Shown piece by piece: positions 1 through 6,901 of a stretch of 14,655 bases of DNA (its first letter is position 1; every line of letters begins with the position of its first letter). The notes under the pieces were generated by a model. It was not told the DNA's origin. It worked only from the letters and a program-made list of their open reading frames with translations, and did not search any database. A program made the translations under genes and the position numbers. The stretch is from positions 1 through 14,655 of the forward strand of contig CAJOIG010000049.1 in assembly GCA_905234575.1 (NCBI GenBank), given 5' to 3'. The DNA is from an uncultured Oscillospiraceae bacterium. Its GTDB lineage: Bacteria > Bacillota > Clostridia > Oscillospirales > Oscillospiraceae.

Positions 1-1
1 C

Positions 2-310
2 GAGGGCGCGGCCCTGGTCTGTCAGCTGATCTGGTTCTCCAGCACGCTGAAGGTCCTCATCTGGCCCCGGTCCTTCACCCTGCCGAACGGCCTGCGTGCC
101 GCGGGGGACGTTTCCTACGCCATGTGGGTCAGCACCGTGAGCATGTGGGTGTTCCGCGTGGCGCTGAGCTGGTTCCTCTGCCGGTACACCCCCGTCGGCC
201 TCTGGGGCGTGTGGATCGGCTGGTGCACGGACTGGCTCGTGCGGAACCTCTGCTTCTCCCACCGCTTCCGCGGCGACAAATGGCTCGACCACTCCGTGCT
301 GGGCGGCTGA
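2..310 (+). CDS. MATE-family efflux transporter, C-terminal part (truncated by window edge)
   Basis: The frame is open from the first bases to a TGA at 308-310, giving about 102 residues of a protein that starts outside the window. The segment is hydrophobic and looks like the last two helices of a MATE (multidrug and toxic compound extrusion) transporter. The segment around GLRAAGDVSYAMWVSTVSMW is followed by FRVALSWFL and then GLWGVWIGWCTDWLVRN, and the pattern ends in a short basic tail (HRFRGDKW). In MATE proteins this late region carries the phrase 'lpngLRaaGD' before helix 11, which is seen here. Such proteins export cationic compounds or drugs using a Na+ or H+ gradient at the cytoplasmic membrane; the substrate cannot be told from this piece. 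It converges with the leftward E2-like gene, with a terminator hairpin between them. Confidence 0.8.
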   Translation, partial: EGAALVCQLIWFSSTLKVLIWPRSFTLPNGLRAAGDVSYAMWVSTVSMWVFRVALSWFLCRYTPVGLWGVWIGWCTDWLVRNLCFSHRFRGDKWLDHSVLGG

Positions 311-320
311 TAACAAAGCG

Positions 321-354
321 ATCCCCCGTGCCGAAACGACACGGGGGATTTCGA
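321..354. terminator. Hairpin between convergent genes, likely bidirectional terminator
   Basis: A perfect 10-bp inverted repeat, ATCCCCCGTG (321-330) and CACGGGGGAT (340-349), encloses a 9-base loop. It lies 10 bases after the MATE stop and 19 bases before the stop of the opposing gene. The T run to the right is short (TTTCG), and the leftward side reads CGCTTTGTTA, so each tail is modest. A role in ending transcription from both sides is inferred from position and stem strength. Confidence 0.7.
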
Positions 355-368
355 TTCGCTGTCTTCTG

Positions 369-1232
369 TTACGAGCCCTGTCCCTTCAGCGCGGCGACGC
401 GGGTGCCGGGCTGCTCGAGCTGCTCGGGATGGGCCAGCATGTCCTTGAACCGGGCGAAGGCCAGGGCGAGATAATGTCCAGAAGCGATACGCTCGTCCAT
501 CACGACGCCGATGGGCATGCAGCGCACGAGCTCCACCTTGCCGTCCCGGCCGCGCTTCGGGACCTCCCGGAGATTGCCCATCGCCATGGAGACGGAGGTC
601 GTGCCGAAGTTGTAGACGTGGTGGTAGATGTGGTTCGTGCGGATGGAGGCGAGGTTCGTGATGAGAAGGCTCGCGTGGAAGGGGCTCGCGTCGATGAGCG
701 CCCGGGGCAGCCAGCCGTGCCGGTCCAGAAAGCGCAGGAGCCAGCCCGCCGCGTCCAGCAGTCCGCCCAGGGAGCAGAGGATGCCCATCCACTTGTCGAG
801 GGCGTTCGAGTCCTCCTCCGCGCCGGAGGTGTTCACCTCGATGTACTCGTCGATCTTGCGCTGGACGTCGAAGATGGTGTCCTCCGGCTCCAGGTAGAGC
901 TTCGCCATGGTGTCGTCGTTGCCGGTGTCGCCGGGACGGAGCACCACAAGGGAGATGGCGAAATCGGTGTGCTGGTAGATGCGCTTGTTCTGCACGAAGC
1001 GGTTGATGGAGGGATACTCCCCCGTGAGGTGGGCGTAGGCCGTCATGATGAGGGCCATGTGGCTGATGCGGACGCCCTCCTTGCGCTTGTCGTTCATGTA
1101 CTTACGCAGGGGCTCGATGGGGATGTCGATGGTCGTCATGTTCATGGCGTCGTTGCGCTGGGGCATGAACTGCGGCGCCAGAAGGTACATCGGGACCTCT
1201 TTTTTGATGCGTTTACGGTCGGACTTGGACAT
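369..1232 (-). CDS. E2/chloramphenicol-acetyltransferase-like protein, catalytic His absent
   Basis: This 287-residue protein resembles the catalytic domain of 2-oxo acid dehydrogenase E2 acyltransferases and chloramphenicol acetyltransferase. It has no lipoyl or peripheral-subunit-binding domain. Recognisable pieces are the HMALIMTAYAHL helix (59-69), YPSINRFV (73-80), the segment around residues 190-215 (LITNLASIRTNHIYHH, then FGTTSVSMAMG) and the C-terminal IGVVMDERIASGHYLA. In true E2 enzymes that last motif reads DHRxxDG and supplies the catalytic His and Asp; here it is D246-E247-R248-I-A-S251-G252, so both are replaced. Related Clostridia proteins with a DER motif are often annotated as E2 subunits, but no E1 or E3 genes are nearby. 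The start at 1232 is chosen over an in-frame ATG at 1250 because GGAGG (1243-1239) sits 6 bases before it, inside the longer version. Function unknown; acyltransferase activity is doubtful. Confidence 0.75.
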   Translation of the reverse strand: MSKSDRKRIKKEVPMYLLAPQFMPQRNDAMNMTTIDIPIEPLRKYMNDKRKEGVRISHMALIMTAYAHLTGEYPSINRFVQNKRIYQHTDFAISLVVLRPGDTGNDDTMAKLYLEPEDTIFDVQRKIDEYIEVNTSGAEEDSNALDKWMGILCSLGGLLDAAGWLLRFLDRHGWLPRALIDASPFHASLLITNLASIRTNHIYHHVYNFGTTSVSMAMGNLREVPKRGRDGKVELVRCMPIGVVMDERIASGHYLALAFARFKDMLAHPEQLEQPGTRVAALKGQGS

Positions 1233-1289
1233 GATGGTCCTCCAAAACATACTATGTAATTTAATTGATTGAAGAAATATCCGCTACCT

Positions 1290-1318
1290 GTTATACCATA
1301 TTTTTCTGAGAAGCGCAA
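1290..1318 (-). promoter_or_regulatory. Sigma-A-type promoter with extended -10 for the E2-like gene
   Basis: Read on the minus strand, TTGCGC (1318-1313) is followed after exactly 17 bases by TATAAC (1295-1290), with TGG just before it forming an extended -10 (TGnTATAAC). Start of transcription would fall near 1283, about 50 bases before the ATG. The -35 matches the consensus at only three positions, which the extended -10 could offset. It suggests the E2-like gene is transcribed on its own rather than only by read-through from the DUF554 gene. Confidence 0.55.
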
Positions 1319-1333
1319 CCGCAAATCCCGCGC

Positions 1334-2098
1334 TCAGGCCAGCAGCCAGCACAGCAGGATGGGCAGGACCAGCGCTGGGAGATAATCCGCGGTCTTGATC
1401 TTCCGCAGGCCGAGGAGGTTGACGGCGATGGCGAGCAGGATGAGGGAGCCCACGCCGCTGAGGGTGGGCAGCACGCCGATGCGGTCGAGAAAGGGCTGGA
1501 GCTGCGCCGCCAGCGCCACGAGGAGCCCCTGGAACACCAGCACGAAGACGGCCGACGCCAGCACGGACCCGCCGAAGGTCACGGTCAGGCAGGTGGCGGA
1601 GACGAAGTCCAGCATGGACTTGATGAGCAGGGTCGTATGGCAGGTCAGCTCAAGACCTCCCGCGGGATTGCGGGCGCTCTCGAAGGAGCCGAGGAAGGTC
1701 ATGGACCCGATGCAGAACAGCAGGATCGCCGTAACGACGCCCTCCGCCGGATTGCGCTTTCCCTCGCCGCCGCCGCCGAAACGCGCGAGGACCCGGTCCC
1801 CCAGGCGGTTCAGCCGGTCGTCCAGCCGCAGGGCCCAGCCGATGAGCACCCCCGCGGCGAGGCTGAACACCACGATCAGCGCCTGGGCGCCGCCCTCGAC
1901 GCCCGTCAGGCCGCCCATGGCGGCGAAGATCGTGCAGAAGCCGAGGCAGACCATCATCACGCCCGGAAGCTCCTCCCGGGGCGGCAGGCCGTCCTCCCCC
2001 GAGGGGGCGCGGCCCTTCCGGGAGCGCAGCAAAAGCCCCAGGCTCCCGCCGAGCAGCACCGTGACGGTATTGACGAATACACCGAAGTATTTCCACAT
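1334..2098 (-). CDS. DUF554 family integral membrane protein (YdfK/YqgA-like)
   Basis: This 254-residue, strongly hydrophobic protein has about seven or eight predicted membrane segments, at roughly residues 6-25, 47-65, 73-92, 119-140, 165-184, 185-200, 212-231 and 238-253. Family hallmarks of DUF554 are visible: FCIGSMTFLGSFESA (residues 128-142), LLIKSMLDFVSA (157-168) and a C-terminal NLLGLRKIKTADYLPAL. Length is typical for the family, whose members include B. subtilis YdfK and E. coli YqgA. Their function is not established, so I give only 'possible transporter'. The start is supported by AAAGGAG about nine bases upstream. The gene is divergent from the leu-ilv operon and shares the 394-base control region with it, but no functional tie to amino acid synthesis can be read from the sequence. 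No clear terminator follows it. Confidence 0.85.
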   Translation of the reverse strand: MWKYFGVFVNTVTVLLGGSLGLLLRSRKGRAPSGEDGLPPREELPGVMMVCLGFCTIFAAMGGLTGVEGGAQALIVVFSLAAGVLIGWALRLDDRLNRLGDRVLARFGGGGEGKRNPAEGVVTAILLFCIGSMTFLGSFESARNPAGGLELTCHTTLLIKSMLDFVSATCLTVTFGGSVLASAVFVLVFQGLLVALAAQLQPFLDRIGVLPTLSGVGSLILLAIAVNLLGLRKIKTADYLPALVLPILLCWLLA

Positions 2099-2128
2099 AT
2101 CGTTTGTCTCCTTTGCCGATCGATCGCC

Positions 2129-2137
2129 ATTATAGCA
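2129..2137 (-). promoter_or_regulatory. Extended -10 promoter of the DUF554 gene
   Basis: On the minus strand TGCTATAAT (2137-2129) is a perfect TGnTATAAT extended -10 element. A matching -35 is weak (TGTGCA at 2157-2152, 17-base spacing). The predicted transcript start is near 2122, leaving a leader of about 24 bases with the AAAGGAG ribosome binding site. Confidence 0.55.
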
Positions 2138-2165
2138 CCGTTTTAATGATTTGCACAGAAAAAAC

Positions 2166-2182
2166 TTCGGAGATGGTCCGAA
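2166..2182. promoter_or_regulatory. Dyad TTCGGA-N5-TCCGAA, candidate operator
   Basis: A perfect 6-5-6 inverted repeat lies between the divergent DUF554 and leu-ilv promoters, 17 bases before the TTGACA element. Its size and place fit a dimeric repressor or activator site. I do not recognise it as the site of a named regulator, and a 6-bp dyad can arise by chance. Confidence 0.3.
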
Positions 2183-2199
2183 TCATGGCAAAAAGCACG

Positions 2200-2228
2200 T
2201 TGACATCAACTATATAATATGGTAAAGT
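2200..2228 (+). promoter_or_regulatory. Promoter region of the leu-ilv operon
   Basis: A perfect -35 (TTGACA, 2200-2205) is followed at the ideal 17-base distance by TAAAGT (2223-2228, four of six matches to TATAAT). A perfect TATAAT also lies at 2213-2218, but only 7 bases from TTGACA, too close to act with it, and no good -35 sits 17 bases before it. The transcript would start about 2225-2235 and carry the leader peptide and attenuator. Which -10 is used cannot be decided by eye. Confidence 0.5.
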
Positions 2229-2259
2229 TTTTTCATCGCATAAACGCGAGGTAACGATC

Positions 2260-2367
2260 ATGACCATCACGCTTCAGAGCATTCTTCTTCTACTCAGCGT
2301 TATTATCCTGCGACTGCGGGTCGCGGATGATAGCGCGAAAAGTCATGCTCTGCACGCGGGATGCTGA
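2260..2367 (+). CDS. Branched-chain amino acid leader peptide (attenuator ORF)
   Basis: A 35-codon ORF starts at ATG 2260 with GAGG (2248-2251) eight bases upstream and ends at TGA 2365-2367. Twelve of residues 5-21 are Leu, Ile or Val, including the core ILLLLSVIILRLRV (residues 8-21). All three branched-chain amino acids are covered, as expected for a leader controlling a combined leu and ilv operon. Leu codons here include CTT three times and CTA once, unlike the CTC/CTG that dominate leuA, which would make translation more sensitive to charged tRNA-Leu. It is followed by a terminator and then leuA, the arrangement of leuL and ilvL attenuators in Proteobacteria. The peptide itself needs no function: ribosome stalling on its codons when charged tRNA is scarce would decide whether the operon is read. 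Confidence 0.75.
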   Translation: MTITLQSILLLLSVIILRLRVADDSAKSHALHAGC

Positions 2368-2412
2368 TCGCCGGCCGGGTCAAGGGCCGGAGCGGAAAAC
2401 GCCGATCCTCCG
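2310..2412 (+). promoter_or_regulatory. Candidate alternative RNA helices of the attenuator
   Basis: By eye: GCGAC (2310-2314) pairs with GTCGC (2320-2324) right after the Val-Ile-Ile codons; CCGGCC (2371-2376) pairs with GGCCGG (2385-2390); and CGGAG (2388-2392) can pair with CTCCG (2408-2412), which takes bases from the 5' arm of the terminator and so is a possible antiterminator. The last two helices exclude each other. I could not assign a complete stall-dependent switch, since a ribosome held at the Leu cluster would not itself cover 2371-2390. Confidence 0.35.
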
Positions 2413-2446
2413 TATGGTCTGACTTTTCGGGCCATACGGATTTTTT
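2409..2446 (+). terminator. Attenuator terminator upstream of leuA
   Basis: TCCGTATGG (2409-2417) pairs perfectly with CCATACGGA (2432-2440). The stem can extend inward through 2418-2422 with 2427-2431, using two G-T pairs, to a 4-base loop. Six Ts follow at 2441-2446. This is a textbook intrinsic terminator placed 46 bases before the leuA start and after the Leu/Ile/Val-rich leader, so it would stop transcription when branched-chain amino acids are plentiful. Confidence 0.85.
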
Positions 2447-2492
2447 GTATCACAGCATCGCATGAGCACAAACGGAAAGGAAGCAATCGTAT

Positions 2493-4034
<1,542 letters not shown>

Positions 4035-4037
4035 GCC

Positions 4038-5297
4038 ATGGGCATGACCATGACCCAGAAGATCCTCGCCGCCCACGCGGGCCTGCCCAGCGTGAAAGCC
4101 GGGGACCTCATCGAGGCGAAGCTCGACCTCGTCCTCGGCAACGACGTGACCACCCCCGTCGCCGTCGGCGTGTTCGAGAAGGCCGGGTTCGAGACGGTGT
4201 TCGACAAGGAGAAGATCGCCATCGTCCTCGACCACTACACTCCCTGCAAGGACATCAAATCCGCCCAGCTCTGCAAGACCGCCCGGGAGTTCGCCCGGAA
4301 GCACGGCGTCACCCACTGCTACGACGTGGGCGAGGCGGGCATCGAGCACGCGCTCCTGCCGGAGCTCGGCCTCGTGGCCCCCGGCGAGCTCGTCATCGGC
4401 GCGGACAGCCACACCTGCACCTACGGCGCGCTCGGCGCCTTCTCCACCGGCGTCGGCTCCACGGATATGGCCGCGGGCATGGCCTCCGGCGAGAACTGGT
4501 TCAAGGTCCCGCCCGCCATCAAGGTCACCCTCACCGGAAAGCTCCCGCCCTTCGTCTCCGGCAAGGACGTGATCCTGCACCTTATCGGGCGCATCGGCGT
4601 AGACGGCGCGCTGTACAAGTCCCTCGAATTCACCGGGCCCGGCGTGAGTTCCCTCTCCATGGACGACCGCTTCACCATCGCGAACATGGCCATTGAGGCC
4701 GGCGGCAAGAACGGCATCTTCCCCGTGGACGAGAAGACCCGGGCCTACGTCGAGGGCCGCGTCTCCCGACCCTGGACGGCGTATGAGGCCGATCCCGACG
4801 CGGAGTATGAGTCCGAGGTCGTCATCGACCTCGGTGCGCTGCGTCCCACGGTGAGCCTGCCCCATCTGCCGTCGAACACCCGCACCATCGACGAGGCCAA
4901 GGGGATGCCCCTCGACCAGGTCGTCATCGGCTCCTGCACCAACGGACGCATCTCCGACCTGCGGACCGCCGCCGCCATCCTCAAAGGCCGCAAGGTCGCC
5001 CCCGGCGTGCGCTGCATCGTCATCCCCGCGACCCAGGCCGTCAGCCTGCAGTGCCTGCGGGAGGGCCTCACGGAGATCTTCCTCGAGGCCGGCTGCGTCT
5101 TCTCCACGCCCACCTGCGGGCCCTGCCTCGGCGGGCACATGGGCTGCATGGCGGAGGGCGAGCGCGCCGTCGCCACCACGAACCGGAACTTCGTCGGCCG
5201 CATGGGCCACACCGAGAGCGAGGTCATCCTGGCCTCCCCCGCCGTCGCCGCCGCGAGCGCGGTGACGGGCGTCCTGACCGACCCCGCCGAGCTGTAA
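4038..5297 (+). CDS. leuC: 3-isopropylmalate dehydratase large subunit
   Basis: With LeuD it isomerises 2-isopropylmalate to 3-isopropylmalate through 2-isopropylmaleate. The 419-residue protein is an aconitase-family subunit binding a [4Fe-4S] cluster through Cys300 (VVIGSCTNGR), Cys360 and Cys363 (TPTCGPCLGGHMG). Other family motifs are DHYTPCKDI (65-73) and GADSHTCTYG (121-130). The length fits the short bacterial/archaeal LeuC form rather than the roughly 465-residue E. coli type. The chosen ATG lies 3 bases after the leuA stop, with AAAGGAGG (4022-4029) overlapping the end of leuA and spaced 8 bases; in-frame ATGs at 4044 and 4050 are possible but less well placed. The cluster is oxygen-sensitive in this family, in keeping with an anaerobe. 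Confidence 0.96.
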   Translation: MGMTMTQKILAAHAGLPSVKAGDLIEAKLDLVLGNDVTTPVAVGVFEKAGFETVFDKEKIAIVLDHYTPCKDIKSAQLCKTAREFARKHGVTHCYDVGEAGIEHALLPELGLVAPGELVIGADSHTCTYGALGAFSTGVGSTDMAAGMASGENWFKVPPAIKVTLTGKLPPFVSGKDVILHLIGRIGVDGALYKSLEFTGPGVSSLSMDDRFTIANMAIEAGGKNGIFPVDEKTRAYVEGRVSRPWTAYEADPDAEYESEVVIDLGALRPTVSLPHLPSNTRTIDEAKGMPLDQVVIGSCTNGRISDLRTAAAILKGRKVAPGVRCIVIPATQAVSLQCLREGLTEIFLEAGCVFSTPTCGPCLGGHMGCMAEGERAVATTNRNFVGRMGHTESEVILASPAVAAASAVTGVLTDPAEL

Positions 5298-5310
5298 GGA
5301 GGAACACGAC

Positions 5311-5802
5311 ATGGCAACAGGGAAAGTTTTCAAATACGGCGACAACGTCGATACCGACGTCATCATCCCCGCCCGCTACCTCAACGCTCCCTCCCCCGCG
5401 GAGCTCGCGAAGCACTGCATGGAGGACATCGATCCCGCGTTTGCGGCTGCGCCGCATCCGGGTGACATCATGATTGGCGGCTGGAACTTCGGCTGCGGCT
5501 CCTCCCGGGAGCACGCGCCCATCGCCATCCAGGCCAGCGGCATCGCGTGCGTCATCGCGGCGAGCTTCGCCCGCATCTTCTACCGCAACGCCATCAACAT
5601 CGGCTTCCCCATCCTCGAGTGCCCCGAGGCCGCCGCTGCCATCCAAAGCGGCGACACCGTGACCGTGGACTTCCAGACCGGCGTCATCACGGACGAGACC
5701 ACCGGCGAGAGCTTCCAGGCGCTGGCGTTCCCGCCCTTCATCCAGAACATCATCGCCCACGGCGGGCTTTTGCAGTATCTCAAAGACAGAAAGGACGGCT
5801 GA
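5311..5802 (+). CDS. leuD: 3-isopropylmalate dehydratase small subunit
   Basis: LeuD is the swivel-domain partner of LeuC and supplies substrate-recognition residues for the isopropylmalate isomerase. The 163-residue size is typical of the short form paired with short LeuC. Visible motifs are DNVDTDVIIPARYL (11-24), the signature GWNFGCGSSREHAP (57-70) and ASFARIFYRNAINIGFPILE. The ribosome binding site TAAGGAGG (5295-5302) contains the leuC stop codon TAA (5295-5297), so translation of leuC and leuD is probably coupled, which suits a 1:1 complex. The gene is followed after 3 bases by leuB. Confidence 0.96.
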   Translation: MATGKVFKYGDNVDTDVIIPARYLNAPSPAELAKHCMEDIDPAFAAAPHPGDIMIGGWNFGCGSSREHAPIAIQASGIACVIAASFARIFYRNAINIGFPILECPEAAAAIQSGDTVTVDFQTGVITDETTGESFQALAFPPFIQNIIAHGGLLQYLKDRKDG

Positions 5803-5805
5803 GCT

Positions 5806-6876
5806 ATGGAATTCAACATCGCGCTCCTCAAGGGCGACGGCATCGGTCCCGAGATCGTGGACAGCGCCGTGGCCGTGCTCGAAAAGATCGGCACAAAATT
5901 CGGACACAGCTTCCGCTTCACGGAGTACAAGATCGGCGGCGACGCAATCGACGCCACCGGCGTGCCCCTGCCGCAGGAGACCGTGGACGGCTGCCTTGCC
6001 TCGGACAGCGTCCTGCTCGGCGCGGTGGGCGGCCCCAAGTGGGACACCCTGCCCGCGAACATCCGCCCGGAGAAGGGCCTTCTCGGCATTCGCGCGGCCA
6101 TGGGCCTCTACACAAACCTGCGCCCGGCGAAGATCTATCCCGCCCTCGCGGACAAGTCCCCCCTGCGGGCGGACATGGTGAAAAACGGCTTTGACCTGCT
6201 CATCGTCCGGGAGCTCACCGGCGGCATCTACTTCGGCGACCGCGGCCGCCGCGAGGGGAAGTACGGCCCCGAGGCCTATGACACCGAGGCCTACTCCGTC
6301 ATGGAGATCGAGCGCATCGCCCGCGTCGCCATGAGCGCCGCCCAGAAGCGTTCCGGCAAGGTCATCAGCGTGGACAAGGCGAACGTCCTCGAGACGAGCC
6401 GCCTCTGGCGGGAGGTCGTCCACCGCGTCGCGGAGGAGTACGAGGGCGTCACCGTGGAGGACATGCTCGTGGACAATACCGCCCAGCAGCTCGTCCGCAA
6501 CCCCTCCCAGTTCGACGTGCTCGTGACCACAAACATGTTCGGCGACATCCTCTCCGACGAGGCGAGCCAGATCACGGGCTCCATCGGCATGCTGCCCTCG
6601 GCCTCCCTGGGCGACGGCACCCGCGGCATGTACGAGCCGATCCATGGCTCCGCGCCGAAGTACGCCGGGACCGGCAGGTGCAACCCCATCGCCACCATCC
6701 TCTCCGGGGCCATGATGCTGCGCTACTCCTTCGACCTCGCCGCGGAGGCCGACTGCATCGAAGCCGCGGTGGAGCGCGCCCTGAACGAGGGCTGCCGCAC
6801 GAACGACATCGCCGGGCCCGAGCACCGCGTCCTGACCTGCACCGAGATGACCCAGGCCATCCTCGACCGCATCTGA
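5806..6876 (+). CDS. leuB: 3-isopropylmalate dehydrogenase, with NADP-type coenzyme residues
   Basis: LeuB oxidises and decarboxylates 3-isopropylmalate to 2-oxoisocaproate. The 356 residues show LLKGDGIGPEIV (7-18), LLGAVGGPKWD (70-80), RPEKGLLGIR (87-96), RELTGGIYFG (135-144) and NMFGDILSDEASQITGS (243-259). Tyr142, Lys191, Asp223, Asp247 and Asp251 are in the expected catalytic and metal positions. Oddly, the coenzyme loop reads HGSAPKYAGTGRCNP (280-294), where NAD-dependent LeuB has HGSAPDIAG. Lys285 and Tyr286 match the pair that binds the NADP 2'-phosphate in E. coli isocitrate dehydrogenase. Substrate-side motifs are those of LeuB, so I keep the leuB call and infer a changed cofactor preference. 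The gene starts 3 bases after leuD, with AAAGGA (5790-5795) ten bases upstream. Confidence 0.93.
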   Translation: MEFNIALLKGDGIGPEIVDSAVAVLEKIGTKFGHSFRFTEYKIGGDAIDATGVPLPQETVDGCLASDSVLLGAVGGPKWDTLPANIRPEKGLLGIRAAMGLYTNLRPAKIYPALADKSPLRADMVKNGFDLLIVRELTGGIYFGDRGRREGKYGPEAYDTEAYSVMEIERIARVAMSAAQKRSGKVISVDKANVLETSRLWREVVHRVAEEYEGVTVEDMLVDNTAQQLVRNPSQFDVLVTTNMFGDILSDEASQITGSIGMLPSASLGDGTRGMYEPIHGSAPKYAGTGRCNPIATILSGAMMLRYSFDLAAEADCIEAAVERALNEGCRTNDIAGPEHRVLTCTEMTQAILDRI

Positions 6877-6901
6877 TTTCTTTCGCAAAGGAACAACGCC
6901 T

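Noticed and set aside
115..792. 225-codon leftward ORF over the MATE end and E2-like gene
   Set aside because: It crosses the terminator hairpin and overlaps two better genes; low-complexity His/Arg/Pro composition.
1233..1250. Longer start (ATG at 1250) for the E2-like gene
   Set aside because: The six extra codons contain the GGAGG ribosome binding site that serves the ATG at 1232.
2099..2492. T-box riboswitch upstream of leuA
   Set aside because: The conserved T-box motif (like AGGGTGGNACCGCG) and a specifier-loop arrangement are not found; GCGGGTCGCGG at 2316-2326 is only superficially similar and lies in the leader ORF.
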